Below, piece by piece: positions 24,560 to 37,327 of a DNA stretch of 64,000 nt. Position numbers and translations under genes: made by a program. Below the pieces are notes generated by a model, which did not search any database, was not told the origin of the DNA, and worked only from the letters and a program-made list of their open reading frames with translations. Every line of letters begins with the position of its first letter. The stretch's first letter is position 1. The stretch is from the NCBI GenBank assembly GCA_019155185.1, contig CM032794.1, forward strand, positions 8,223,988 through 8,287,987, read 5' to 3'. Source of the DNA: Beaufortia kweichowensis. Taxonomy: Eukaryota; Chordata; Actinopteri; Cypriniformes; Gastromyzontidae.

Positions 24560-25150
24560 ATGCCCCGCAGCTCGACCGCAGACCTCTCTGCGACGCGGCG
24601 CGAGCAATATCATAGACAATCAGTCTCCTCCCAGCTCATCTACACCCTCTGCCCTGTCTGCTTCCAAATCAGAATAAGGCAAATCTCTTTCTGTTTGCCT
24701 CAGCGGCCCGGCTCGATGCTAACAGATTAACCCTGACATCCTCAACAAGCAGGGCTTGCTTCTCAGGTGCCATCCAATGAGAGGAGAAAGAGAGAGAGAG
24801 GGGAAAACGCCGACCCAATAAAGAGAGGAACAGGAGCGGAGGAGGCAGAGGCAGAGAGGCTATATCCTGCGTATTAGCGCCGTGGCTGCCCTGTCCGTTT
24901 ACGTGCTGACAGATCCACTATTATCATAATCGGCCGGAGAACATGACGGGACGCTGAAGCGATGATGTCGTTTTATTTACGGGCGAGGCAGCCCCCCTCT
25001 TCGCACGCCGCTCGTGGGCCGCATACCCCGGCAAGCCGGCACGAGCGGGCGAGTAGGTCAAATGACATCTTTTGATCAGAGCTGTCCAAAGAGATCAGAG
25101 GAGAGTGGCAGGTAATGGATACCCAGTGACACGCTGAATGGAGAGAGCCA
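24560..25150 (+). promoter_or_regulatory. CpG-richer intronic block, candidate regulatory element
   Basis: This stretch is GC- and CpG-richer than the rest of the intron, with CGCGGCGCGAGC near 24595 and CGGGCGAGG near 24981. It also holds AT cores such as ATTATCATAATCGG and GTTTTATTTACGG. It could be an internal promoter or a large conserved element. No open frame with a domain is present. Confidence 0.3.
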
Positions 25151-27552
25151 GCGACTAGATGACTACATGTCTCCCATTAGGAGCATCTCTTTTTCTCTAT
25201 CTCGCTCTTTTCTTTGCTTTCCAGGTCCGCTCTCTTTCTCTGTGTCTAGCCCCTCCACTCCCTCTCTCTCTCTCCCTGTTCCAAGGCCTTTAGATTGACG
25301 TCTCAACGTAGTACCTAAATCAGTGGACTGCCACCGGCTAACACTCTGCATTATGGGTTGGAAAATGCCTATTATTTCGCTGCCTAACGTATCTGCCAAG
25401 TTCAGGGCTCGTGTACGAGACGGAGTGACTTTTTTCGCTTTAAATCAGAGATCTTGTCTATTCGCCTTCTTGTTTGTTTGCGTCAGAATGTTGCTTTTTC
25501 ATATTCATGTCGTTTTTATCTGATGTTTCTCTTTATATATTTTTCTTTGTGCCTACACATAACCGTGTTTATATTGTGCTGCTAATATGTGTTTTGCGTG
25601 TGTGTGGTAGCCGAGGCGAGCGAGGCCCTGGGGATCACAGCAAGGCAGATCTGTTCTCTCCCATTACCCAGCAACCCTCTCTAATGGGAGACTGACACAC
25701 TCCTGTGATTCTGAGTGGGACAGAGGGAGAAAGAAAGAGGGAGAGACGTGCTACGGGAGGGATTACTGAAAGCAAAAGAGAAACGGCAACTCGCAGAGGA
25801 CAACAGAGAGTCAGAGAGGGGGTTTCTCAGTACGATACACATGTAAACGCATTCAAAGACAATCACCCCTCCTTCTGCCTCTCTTTTGGCCTCTTGGGAG
25901 TTCCCTGTGTTTGTGTGAGTGTGTCTGTGTCTGACCTCTTGTTGCCCTGTGCTTTAGGAATGTGACTTCTCCAAGTGCAGCTCGTCTGAATAACAAAGGC
26001 AGGCGGGTGGATCATTTGGTGGGGATCATCGTTTCACTGTTTTATAATTGTTTGTCATGTCTGTTTGAGACAACAGCGCCCTTGTAAACCAGAGTGATCA
26101 TTAACTAACTAGAATTTACAATTTAAACTCGTCTTTTGTTTTATGTTTACTTTTTTCAGTTTAAGTTACAGAATCAAAGGGTTAGCTGAGAAACCATTAG
26201 TTAGCACATTACATGTTTTTCAGCATCAACAAAAAATATAGTTATTTTCAATTTTGTAATGAATAAATTTAAATGTATTTGTAAAACGTGACCCAGTAAA
26301 AGTGTTAACATAGACACGTTGTTCCTCTTCTCAGACACAAACATCTGAAGACTGATCTAGTCTGAACAGGTGGAGTTTATTTAGTGTCTCTTATACATAC
26401 ACAGAACACCTGCAGCAGGCAGTTTTCTGTCCTTAACAACAATTCCAAGAACAGAAAATAAAATAAAAGTAATGCTTTAGTGAATAGGACTCTAAATCTA
26501 ATATGATTTAATTCTTTGTGCTAAGAAATTATGGTATCATTATCCACTTATTTTATGCATTACAGATAGATAATATGGAAAGGTTTTCATAAATTTTGTT
26601 TGCAGAAGATACACAAAAATTGCTGAAATCAAACAGAAAGTGTTTAAATTTTTTTGACGTTTGATTTTGAAATGAAATGAGAATTATTTCGTTGTTTGCC
26701 ACATCGATTATCGTCCGATTCCAAAAATGTCTTGTTGGCAAAACCTTGGCAGATCTATCGACCTGGCATGTAATATTAGTTTATCTCTACGTCTTGTTTA
26801 TCTGTGTTTGTCAGGTTTGCCAGAGCTGTGACCAACTGAAGTGAATTATTTTTCTTTTGGATGTTTGTAAAGGACATATATAGACAGATGATAGGATCTT
26901 TGTTAACTGTGGACAAATCTTCTTGGCCCGTATCATGCGGGATGTTCTGGGCAGACATTGATGTTCATTAGTGACTGATAGCGTTTTGGAAGAGGTGCAG
27001 CATGTTTTTACTCACGAGAATGTTCATGCTGTGCTGTTTTAACCTCACAGTTCAAATATCTGAAGGAATAGATCCAAAAAGCACATCTAAGGTTTTTATT
27101 AGAGGTATCTCCGGGGGAAGTGGCTCCAAAACGATTTTGTCAACAAAACCGTTTTTTGGTCGCTACATAATTGAAGTCAATGATCAAACGATATTTCAGT
27201 TCAGCAGTTATTTAAACAATCAGTGATCATTGCGTTCGCTTAAGCGCTCACATCGGAGGTTAGCGACGTGATCCCCCTCTGCATTTCCTTAGCAAGGGGT
27301 TTCTAAACGCCTGCATCAGCACAGAGTCTGTTGTTGAATATAAATCAACTTTTTGTTTGTACGTTATTGTGTTGCACACAGGATCATTTGTATGACTGAG
27401 CGCTCATCTATGTGTACGAGCCTGTCGAATCTTGATGCCGTGTAGGAGTGTTAACTCCGATGGAGGTGCTATGGCAGCGGGGGGAAGCTCTGTTCTCGAG
27501 CGTAGTTACCGGTTGCCGTGCACATGCGAGGGGGGTGAGTGGGGGTGTGTAA

Positions 27553-27576
27553 ACATACACACACATACACACACTG
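27553..27576. repeat. CA microsatellite, imperfect
   Basis: ACATACACACACATACACACAC-type run of about 24 bp. Confidence 0.8.
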
Positions 27577-27712
27577 TCAGGGGCTCTCCCGCTGAGTGGC
27601 ATGAGCGGGCGATTAGCCGTGCTAGCGTCTGTGTTTACCAGCTCTCTCGCTCAGTTCTGCCAGCGCTGAAGCACCTCCAGCCCTGTTTCTTTTCTTTAAT
27701 CCACACCAGCTC

Positions 27713-27715
<3 letters not shown>

Positions 27716-27805
<90 letters not shown>
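27716..27805. repeat. CT microsatellite, 90 bp
   Basis: About 45 uninterrupted CT units in intron 1. Confidence 0.97.
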
Positions 27806-27808
<3 letters not shown>

Positions 27809-28315
27809 TACTTTTACCTCTCATTTTCATACATTACTATAAAAAAGATGCAAATATCATATTTAAAGCTTTAGGTACATCTGATTTGTTTCTTATTGGT
27901 TAATTTCCAACAAAACATTTTGGGTAATTTACAATTTAATGTCGACGCACAACATCTGTGACACGCTGTCGATTACCACAAACAATAACTTGACTCGTTC
28001 CTCAGCTTGTAAAAACAAATGGAAAATGCATTTACAGTAATATACTTGCAACGGCAGGCATGTGTTCGGCATCACAAATAAATGTTAAAAATATGCAACT
28101 GTCAACAAATTTTGGAAGTCACAGCTGTCTAAAAGTTGTAAATACCCAGTTTAAATCTTCTGTTAATGTTATCATAAATAAAACTACGAGATTTTCATCT
28201 GGTTGCCGAGACGATGCAGGGAAATAAAACCTGCTACGGTTATAGCCATGGTAACTATTACTAAGTAACGAGCAAACGTTCTATAAACAAAACTTCAATG
28301 AATCCATAGGTAGAA

Positions 28316-28483
<168 letters not shown>

Positions 28484-28799
28484 ACACTCCTCTGTCCATC
28501 CAATCCATCTCAATGTGCCGTTTGTGGGCAGGGCAGGCTGGCTAGAGTGGTCTTAGTGAGCTCTCTTTTTTCTCCGGCTATAGCCTTGGAGCAGGGCCTC
28601 CATCAGTCAGTGGTCCTGGTCGATGGGGCGTCTCTCTGGAATCGATGGCACGCCTGTCTGCTCCGACCATCCTTCTCTCTCTGCCTCCTATGTCCGTCCG
28701 TGCCCTCTCGCCCACCCCTGTGCAGTACACGCACGCACACACATCTCCTCTAACATAAGCTTGCGTACGTACACGTCTGGCCTCCCCACCGATTTGTCT

Positions 28800-29160
28800 G
28801 TGCATGTCAAATTGCAATAATTAAGCATTATTGATCTCAGATTCAATTAACTTCATTAACGCGGGTCATGATAGCCGAGGAGAAGAGATGGAGGGGAGGT
28901 GAGGAAAGGAGCGAGGGTGGAGGAGGAGAGGAAAGAGGAGAAGTGGATTGGTGCTATCTCATATTCTCCAGCCGCACACAGACAGCCTGTCTGCTTAAGG
29001 CTACAAACCATTTTCCTCCTAATGATATCACATTGCAGATAGTGGCATATTAGAGAGAGATACCTCCCATTATAAATGTGGGCTTTAGGGGCTATATATA
29101 GCAGCTTTAATTACCAACTACTCACTCTTTCACTCTCTCCAGCTCATCCGCACACCCAGA
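28800..29160 (+). promoter_or_regulatory. Candidate conserved non-coding elements
   Basis: CAATAATTAAGCATTATTG and TCAATTAACTTCATTAACG (28812-28862) form a dense homeodomain-core cluster. After a purine-rich insert (28868-28945), a second repeat-free block with CCTAATGATATCAC and TTTAATTACC follows to about 29125. The call is inferred from motif density. Confidence 0.33.
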
Positions 29161-29499
29161 AGTATTGGACTGGGCTGCCGACTTCAGCTGCTGTCTGTGT
29201 AAGTGAGGCTGATTGCAAACAAGAACCAGTGCCAGCAGCTGAGCGACGTCTGCTGGGTTCGCACATAATAGTTCTACATATTTCATGTATAGGAAGAAAC
29301 GTTCACCAGAAAGACATGATATAACTGAAGGCTGGGAGTATTATTTCCTGTTCTCCTCTTAACATATAAATGCTGAAACAGAGTAGTGATAGATACAATA
29401 CAGATTGTTAACTGCACCCATTTGGCCATTTCTAAAATATAGCTGTGTCAGTAGATGTGCATATTTTACGAATCTAAATGTTTAATTTTGAGGAAGTAT

Positions 29500-29640
29500 T
29501 GTGAAAATAAGTGGCATGATTAGATGAAATTGTATAATTAGATTGTACTGGCAGTGCTTCGGCCACCCTATCACTAGATATCAATATCAGCATTGGCTGC
29601 AGAAAACCCAGAGCGGTCGAGCACTAAATCAGAGTAAAGG
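29500..29640 (+). promoter_or_regulatory. Candidate conserved non-coding element
   Basis: Repeat-free block with GATTAGATG, ATAATTAGATTG and CTAGATATCAATATCAGC. Low-confidence inference from texture. Confidence 0.25.
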
Positions 29641-30663
29641 GCTTTCTTCTAACTAAGAAGGGCACCTTGCTTCCTTAAATCGTCTTTGCTTTGTTGTATT
29701 CAGTCTTGTTATTCTGATGAAAAAGCAACAGCATTCGTTTTATCACTTTGCTATGTATTAATTTTTTCATTTCGAAGATGTGTTCTAATAGTCCAGACCC
29801 AGGTGGACCTCTAAGTTTGCAAGGTTACGCTCTCCACTGCCTCAGAAAGCAACAGTCTCAGCTGGTCGTCTCCCTGGACATCCGAGTGTAAATTAGATCA
29901 AGCTTTTCTTCCAGTCTAATGCCAAATCATTGGGAGGTCATTCTCATTTTACCCCCACCCCACCACAGTTGGATCCAAGCATCCTGTTTTCTAATTAAAA
30001 CAGCACCTGTGTGGTATGGGTAGGCCTGGACCAGAGCACTGGATTCAGAAGGTCCAGGGATGAAATCTCAATATTGTTCCCAGCCAGATCACATAGACAC
30101 TGGGTACACTGGGGGCTTGGGAACCTGGATGTTAGCCAGGACATGCACACACGGTGTGTGTGTGTCGCAGATTGTCTGGTCTCTCTCATTAGCCCTTGCC
30201 TTTTCTTTCTTCTCGTCTTTCAGCACCTCTCTCAGGTTACCTGGGGGTTGGGGTTTACTGCTGATTGTTGTGTTGTCAAGCAGGGCTAATTCTATGTTTG
30301 GTGTCTGAAAATGAATTTTGAACAAAACACGCACATGCACAGAAACATGCACACACGTCTCCCTCAGATTTGCTGTAGGGCGTACTCCTACACACCAGCG
30401 ATACTTACTCGGCGCTCTACATACAGTGAAGTTCAGGTCAAGGTTACAGTGAGACAAGTTTGAAGTGATGAGCAAACGCTCTCTCTCTCTTTTTTCCTCT
30501 CTCGCTATTTTGCTTTTTGCCCGGGAGCACACCCACCCTTCTTTTTTAACTTTAATCACCAGCTAATCATTTTGTGTAATTATGTTCAAGGTTGACCTTA
30601 CATTTTAACAAAGTGGTTTACTGGGAGCTAAAGATTTCATGGTACAACTACCACCTTTTAATG

Positions 30664-30665
<2 letters not shown>

Positions 30666-30702
<37 letters not shown>
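30666..30702. repeat. TG microsatellite, 37 bp
   Basis: About 18 uninterrupted TG units. Confidence 0.95.
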
Positions 30703-30703
<1 letters not shown>

Positions 30704-31744
30704 GTTGTAATCACTGTGAGGAGATTTAAAGTCAGGGTGTGTATTTGAAGGAACAGGGTTTTTACATTGCTATTTGGCCTTGATGTAAAGCTCGGCTTCT
30801 CCTGCTTCCTGAACGAAGGCATTGTTCTCTTAAACAGCTGTCGTTTTGGCTGATTCAGAACAGATGGCTGTGTGTGAGCGTGTGCATGTGAGTTTGTGTG
30901 TGCTGCACGATCACAGTTGGTTGTGATTTGTGTAGGGGGCGATTCGATTTCACAGACTGGCTGTGATGTGTGTGAGAAGATGGATCCTAATAATAATGCT
31001 GTAAAAAATTTCACTGTCACTATTCAATGGCCTTTGTTCGAAGGCGTAGACCATTTTTTAATTACTTTTTTGCATTTCAGTATGTCAGAAAATGAAATGG
31101 CTATGGCATATTTACAGTTTACACTGGAAGGATATAAATACTATTTCTATTATATTACCTGATTATTTTAATCTAATAATAATATCAATAATAGTAACAG
31201 TAATAAAATTATAATAATTTAACAGTAAATAAATTTAAAATTGTAAGGCTGCAAAAAAATTTCAGTAATGTTCAGTAGTTAATTCTTTACAAATGGAAAT
31301 AATTTGTGTAGTCTTTCTTAATTTTTCTTATACAAATCAACATATTACATTTAGAATAAAATCTATATGCTGTGTGTTTAAGTTGTATTATGACTAGTGT
31401 GACGTTTGTGGTATTTAGACGTGATCGAATGTGTTCACAGAAAACCAGTGTGTCCAATGGAGTGTCTTCTCTCTCTGATGTTTACATACCTGGTCAAAAG
31501 CGAGATTAACAGATGCAGTTAGGAATGCAGGGAATTATTTCAGTGTATTACATTTCTCTCTTACTCTCTCCCCCTCCTTCTGTGTTAATCCACTGTAAGT
31601 TAAAAAGAAAGAATACATTTTTATTTCTCTTTTCATCGTTGTTTTGTGTATTACAATGTTTTTGTTTTTTTATGAGCTGTTGTGTTCTGCAGGCTTAACT
31701 GTAAATAATAACTTTCAACTTTCTAATCTTTCATAATTGACGCA

Positions 31745-32075
31745 AATGTGTTTGGCGCAGGGATTTTTATGTCGGAAATGTACATACAATCATTTTTATT
31801 TACAAGCAGGCAAGCCTTTGCAGGGTAATGAGTGCGAATGCTTTCTTAATTTAAATGGCGAGTGTGTCTGTTTGGAAATGCATTAGGGGCTGCTGAAGAA
31901 GCGTAAGACATATTAATTGACAGACAGGAACTGCTGTCTCTGAGGTTGATACAAGTAATTTATTACTTCAGAAACGAATGCCACCTCCAGAATGTGCTTC
32001 ATTAATTTCAAATTTAGTTTTAATTTCAAGCTGTTGCCCCTTGAGAAGAATAAGGTGGCAACTTCGGTTTGAAGA
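31745..32075 (+). promoter_or_regulatory. Candidate conserved block just upstream of the large exon
   Basis: A repeat-free block 320 bp before the splice acceptor contains ATTAATTGACAG (31912-31923, homeodomain core plus Meis half-site), GTAATTTATTACTTC and CATTAATTTC. Its position suggests an intronic enhancer or splicing-related element. Inferred. Confidence 0.33.
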
Positions 32076-32398
32076 GTCATTTTTTCAGTTTTTTACCCCC
32101 TCCATTCTGTCCCACACTCTCTGCCGAACAAAGAAAGAGAAGAATGTAACTTTATTCCATGTGGCAATGTAATGCAATAGGAGAATAGAGAAGGAATTAC
32201 TGCAGCAGTTTATGATATGAAAAAAGTCTGACTGATTGTTTTGTTTGTCAGTGCTGCAGGAAAACACTGAAGCCTGACATTTCTATCAGCTGTCTATCCA
32301 CTATACAAGGCATTGTGGGAATGCAATGTGTCAAATCTTCATAATTGGACACTGTGATAACATGTCTTTCTTTTCTCTATCTCTTTTTTTACCTGCAG

Positions 32399-35300
32399 CA
32401 TATGTGCCAGATGAGCTGAAGGAGGCTGCCTTACTAGATGAGGATGTTGAGGGTGAGGATTCAGCTGTGGAGGAGGAACCTGCCATGAAGTATGTGTGCC
32501 AGGACAAGGACTTACTCCTTAAAGACAGATCAGGCTTCCACGACTCTCCACCTGCTGATTTCTCCAGCCACGAAATGGACAGTGAGTCACACCTGAGTGA
32601 GTCCAGTGACCGCATGTCAGACTTTGAGAGTGCCTCAATAAAGAACGAAGAGGACATCTCAGCCAAGGAGCCTCTCACTTCACTTTCCTCAACTTCATCG
32701 ATGATGATGACAACAGCAGCCACACCAAGCAGTGAGGAGGTAGCATCATTAGGCCCAGACAGCCTGGAGCAGATGAAAGCCATCTACACTAGCTTCCTGA
32801 CCAACTCCTACTGGTCATCACTGAACTTGAACATGTCCCAGCAGCCTGCAGAAAAGCCCCCTCGTAGTCACAGCAGTAGCAGTAGCAGCAGTAGCAGCAG
32901 CAGTAGCTGTGGTAGTGGTGGTTACGACTGGCACCAGACAGCTGTGGCTAAGACCTTGCAGAACGCTTCTCAGAACCAGGGCAGACTGCTTCATCCAGCC
33001 TCCGAGCCAAACCTCTTCAGTACTGTGCAGCTTTACCGACAGAGCACCAAACTCTACGGCTCCATCTTCACTGGTGCAAGCAAATTTCGTTGCAAAGACT
33101 GCAGTGCTGCTTATGACACTCTGGTTGAGCTCACTGTGCACATGAATGAGACGGGCCACTACAGAGATGACAACCATGAGACAGACAGTGAAGGTACCAA
33201 GCGCTGGTCAAAGCCCCGCAAACGTTCCCTACTGGAGATGGAGGGAAAAGAGGATGCACAGAAAGTTCTTAAGTGCATGTACTGTGGCCATTCCTTTGAG
33301 TCACTGCAGGACCTTAGTGTTCACATGATTAAGACGAAACACTACCAGAAAGTGCCTCTTAAGGAACCTGTGACACCTGTGGCAGCCAAGATCATCTCCT
33401 CAGCTCGTAAAAGAGCCCCTATTGAGCTAGAACTCCCCAGCTCTCCAGACTCCAATGGTGGTACACCCAAGCTCTCTTTATCTGACCCCAATGACCTATT
33501 ACAAAAGACCCCCAATCCCTACATCACACCCAACAACCGGTATGGACACCAAAATGGTGCTAGCTACGCGTGGCAGTTTGAGTCACGAAAATCCCAGATC
33601 CTGAAGTGTATGGAGTGCGGGAGCTCACACGACACGCTGCAGGAGCTCACAGCTCACATGATGGTCACAGGACACTTCATCAAGGTCACTAACTCTGCAA
33701 TCAAGAAAGGCAAACCTATCATGGAGTCTTTGCCCACAACAGCTCCTAACACCATGTCTGCTAATGAGGACAAAGTACAGTCTGTGCCCCTGGCTGCCAC
33801 AGCATTCTCCCCACCACCACCCGCACCTCCTCCCCCTAGTATTTCCCCTGCAATCGCACCTGTGGAGATAAAAAAGGAGGAGAAGGAGGTAGAATGTACC
33901 AAGGAGTCAAATAATTTCAAAGACAAGAAGATGACAGAAAGTGACACTGATGAGAAATTTGAAGTTTCATCCAAATATCCATACTTGACAGAGGAAGATC
34001 TTGAAGAAAGCCCCAAGGGTGGGTTTGACATTTTAAAGTCTCTAGAGAATACAGTAACATCCGCCATCAACAAAGCACAGAATGGCACACCCAGTTGGGG
34101 AGGCTACCCCAGTATTCACGCTGCCTACCAGCTTCCAAACATTATGAAACTTTCCCTACGTAACTCTGGGAAAAGTTCTCCTATGAAATATATATTTTCT
34201 GGAGAAGAGATTTTATCTCCTACCAAAAACCAACCACTAATTTCGCCACCTAGTTGCCAAACATCCCCTTTACCCAAAAACAATTTTCACGCCATGGAGG
34301 AGCTTGTCAAAAAAGTAACTGAAAAAGTGGCCAAAGTAGAGGAAAAGATGAGGGATCCTGGAACTAGGTCTTCCCCACTCAGGCGGACAACACCCTCTCC
34401 ATGCAGTAGCGATGCAGGGGAATCTGCAAGAGGAGAGTCCCCCAAGGAAAGGAGAGGAGCCAAAACCCCTGAAACTAATGGTGGGGGAAACACTCACAGA
34501 GACTTAAATGGTGAAGCTCTCACTAAAGATTCTGTTGAAAATGGCACTGACCATGTTGTCAAAACTCCAGTTTCTACCTTATGCAGCAGCACTGCTATTA
34601 TAACTGATCATCCACCTGAGCAGCCATTTGTTAATCCTTTAAGTGCGCTTCAGTCCGTCATGAATGTTCACCTTGGCAAAGCTGCCAAACCTGCCCTACC
34701 ATCCCTTGACCCCATGAGCATGCTCTTCAAGATGAGCAACAGCTTGGCAGAGAAGGCCGCTGTAGCTGCTTCCACTCCTTCTCAGACCAAAAAAACAAAC
34801 GAGCATCTTGATCGCTACTTTTACCACATCAACAATGACCAGCCAATTGATCTGACCAAAGGCAAAAGTGAAAAGAGCAACTCCCTGGGATCTGCTGCCC
34901 TGTCCTCCTCCACCTCAACTCCTACTTCAATTTCTCCCTCATCAACCATCACCATGGCCAAAGCTTCATCTGCTGTGGCTTCTTTCATGTCCAACTCACC
35001 ACTGCGTGAGAATGCCCTGTCTGACATCTCTGATATGTTACGGAACCTCACAGAAAGTCACATCTCCAAGTCCTCCACGCCGACGAGTCTGTCAGAGCGT
35101 TCAGATATAGACGGGTCGACGCCTGAGGAATCAGAGGAGATCTCTCCTGCTCAGAAACGAAAGGGCCGGCAGTCCAACTGGAACCCTCAGCATCTACTCA
35201 TCCTGCAGGCACAGTTTGCTTCCAGTTTGCGGCAAACAGGTGATGGCAAATATATTATGTCAGACCTCAGTCCACAGGAGCGCATGCATATTTCCCGCTT

Positions 35301-35802
35301 TACTGGCCTTTCAATGACTACCATCAGCCACTGGCTGGCCAACGTCAAATATCAGCTGAGGAGGACAGGTGGCACAAAGTTCTTAAAAAACCTTGACTCT
35401 GGCCACCCTGTTTTCTTCTGCAGCGACTGTGCATCACAGATCCGTTCCCCCTCCACCTACGTCAGCCATCTTGAGTCACATCTGGGCTTCCGGCTCAGGG
35501 ACCTGGCTAAGTTATCTGGGGAACAGCTTGTTAGCCAGATCTCACGTCACACCAAGGGGTTCTCTGAGAAACTGCTCTCATCCCAAGCGCATTCCTTGGC
35601 CCATTCAATAACAAACCCCAGCCCTCACTCACTCTCCCCTTCCCCTACCCCTGATGAGGAGTCAAATGGCACCTCATATCAGTGTAAACTGTGTAATCGG
35701 ACTTTTGCCAGCAAGCACGCTGTCAAGCTCCATCTGAGTAAGACCCACGGCAAATCCCCTGAGGACCATCTTATGTATGTTAGTGAACTTGAGAAACCTT
35801 AG
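32399..35802 (+). CDS. tshz3: Tshz3, teashirt zinc finger homeobox 3, main coding exon (residues 14-1147)
   Basis: Nuclear transcriptional regulator, mostly a repressor in this family, with roles in neural and smooth-muscle development. Exons 1 and 2 join to 1147 residues; human TSHZ3 has about 1081. Visible domains: Ser run 172-183; basic KRWSKPRKR (281-289); three widely spaced fingers CX2CX12HX5H at C245/C248/H261/H267, C306/C309/H322/H328 and C417/C420/H433/H439; Pro-rich 484-494; predicted helix 643-664 (MEELVKKVTEKVAKVEEK); CtBP-binding type PIDLT 829-833; atypical homeobox about 935-1003 with WLANVKYQLRR; C-terminal fingers C1021/C1024/H1037/H1041 and C1109/C1112/H1125/H1130. Text from finger 1 to the homeobox is near-identical to TSHZ3 rather than TSHZ1 or TSHZ2. 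Extra length lies in a Ser/Thr-rich N-terminal insert (about 108-125) and in the spacer before finger 5. The frame is open upstream of the acceptor, but the ATG at 32326 is intronic. Stop TAG at 35800. No frameshift or lost ligand. Confidence 0.95.
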
Positions 35803-36128
35803 CAATGGCCAAGGACAAAAAACTGTGTCTCGTCCCTATCTCTGTCCTTTTTTCAAGCCTTCTGACTAACATTTCTTAAGGAAAAAATTAAAAGAACTTA
35901 AAGTAACTAACGAAGAACTAACTGCACATATAGATGCCAGAAAACTACTGTTTAGTTTTGGCACATCATTTGGAGTTTTCCTCCTGGGAACACTCATTCA
36001 ACCCTAGAGACATTAACTTTCTGCATTTTTAGTTCAAAATGGAAAACAGTGAAAAACAAATGATTATTTTCTAACTGTGCAGTGTTTGAGTGAAGAGGTG
36101 CTTTTGTCACTCGTAAAATATGAAGGTA

Positions 36129-36134
36129 AATAAA
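36129..36134 (+). terminator. Proximal polyadenylation signal AATAAA
   Basis: Canonical hexamer 327 bp after the tshz3 stop codon, before the miniature transposon. Confidence 0.4.
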
Positions 36135-36339
36135 AAAGACCTAAAATGAAGTTGTATGTATTTGAAAGTTGTGTAAATTGGATTTTTGGCATCCTTGAGA
36201 TGCCATAAGCTGCATGCTTTACTGAAATGATTTAGTTCAATATTTGATAACTAAATCTGGGCTTTTCTTTATCTCTCCTTCTCTCTTTTTTCCTTTTTTA
36301 CGTGGCATAAGTATGCTGGTGTCAGCATAAAAAATTTAA

Positions 36340-36857
36340 CCCTCTGAGTACGTCTAAATACGTCTATATTTACAGTACAACCCCCAGAAAAACATAACTT
36401 AAAAAGAGAGAAATTAGATATTGGGAATTGCCAAGTTCATCTATATTTAGGCAGGCAAGTTCAAGGTTATTTTGACCAGCCAAAAAGGATCAGGTTTTCT
36501 GATAGACCACCCCTCATATACATGTACACAGACGGCTTGCAGTGCAGAAAAATATGTGAATACAAAACCATGATCTTTTAGTTTGCTCAATTCAGGGGCC
36601 TTTACAAATTCAGGTCGGTGTAAAAATATGTACATAAAAACATAAACTAATTTCTGTCTAAATTATGCATCATTTTATATTTTTTAATTTAAGATGAGTA
36701 TGACTATCTACTGGTGCACAATATATGAAGACGTTAATGAAATTGTTTTGCACAATAGTTTTATAAATGTTATTTAATCAGAAGATATGAAAATGAGAGG
36801 AAAATCTCTCAGATGAAAAACACCCTAAAGTTTTATTTCCACCTCGTGCTCAAAGGG
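36340..36857. mobile_element. TTAA-flanked miniature piggyBac-like element, 518 bp
   Basis: TTAA at 36336-36339 and 36858-36861 is the target duplication of piggyBac-superfamily elements. The ends are inverted repeats: CCCTCTGAGTACG at 36340-36352 and, reading inward from the right, CCCTTTGAGCACG at 36857-36845 (11 of 13 identical), both starting CCC as this superfamily does. No transposase frame is present, so it is a non-autonomous miniature element. It sits 0.54 kb after the tshz3 stop codon, inside the probable 3' UTR. Confidence 0.75.
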
Positions 36858-37094
36858 TTAAACTTCTTGTACAAGACAGTACTTGTTCCATCATTTCACT
36901 TAAATGGTTGTATAAAAAGATGCTACTTTATAATGTAAGGAGGAAATCCACAATGTAACCTTTTATTTATAAACACTCTTGGTTGTTGTTTCATATTGTA
37001 GAATGCCTTTTTGATTGTTAACTTTTATTTTGTTGTTCTGTCTAATTATTCCTCCATAAAACCACACTGCAGCTTCATCATTTTTGGGGATATA

Positions 37095-37114
37095 AAGGTA
37101 ACCATGGTTACCTT
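37095..37114. promoter_or_regulatory. Perfect 20-bp palindrome with RFX-like core
   Basis: AAGGTAACCATGGTTACCTT reads the same on both strands and resembles an RFX X-box (GTNRCC-AT-RGYNAC layout). It lies near the end of the probable 3' UTR, so it could act in DNA or as an RNA hairpin. Function inferred. Confidence 0.45.
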
Positions 37115-37321
37115 ACCTCCAATTGACAGTTCTGCTACATTTTGGCAGTTAATTTACTGAAGTAACTGACAGCTGCCAGTGAATGGAAATCTTATGTGTA
37201 AAATATTGGCATGTTAACAGCACAGGCACTGTTATGCATTCTGTGCCGTGTTTCCTTTTTGTTGTTGTTGACAATGAAGCACTCATTATATGACTTCATA
37301 TAACCTTTTTTCTACTGCAGC

Positions 37322-37327
37322 ATTAAA
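37322..37327 (+). terminator. tshz3: Distal polyadenylation signal ATTAAA
   Basis: Second most common polyadenylation hexamer, followed within 10-25 bp by TGTTTTGGGTTTTTTTG, a plausible downstream G/U-rich element. Confidence 0.45.

Noticed and set aside
26997..27226. 74-codon frame with a hydrophobic start
   Set aside because: No family match; overlaps the inverted repeat listed as a finding and has no splice or promoter support.
32326..32398. ATG at 32326 as the start of the large exon
   Set aside because: It lies in the pyrimidine-rich 3' end of the intron; family proteins begin with MPRRK from the upstream exon, and Ala14 is built across the junction.
32331..35051. Minus-strand and shifted frames opposite the tshz3 exon
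   Set aside because: They are shadows of the conserved tshz3 frame; none has its own domain or signals.
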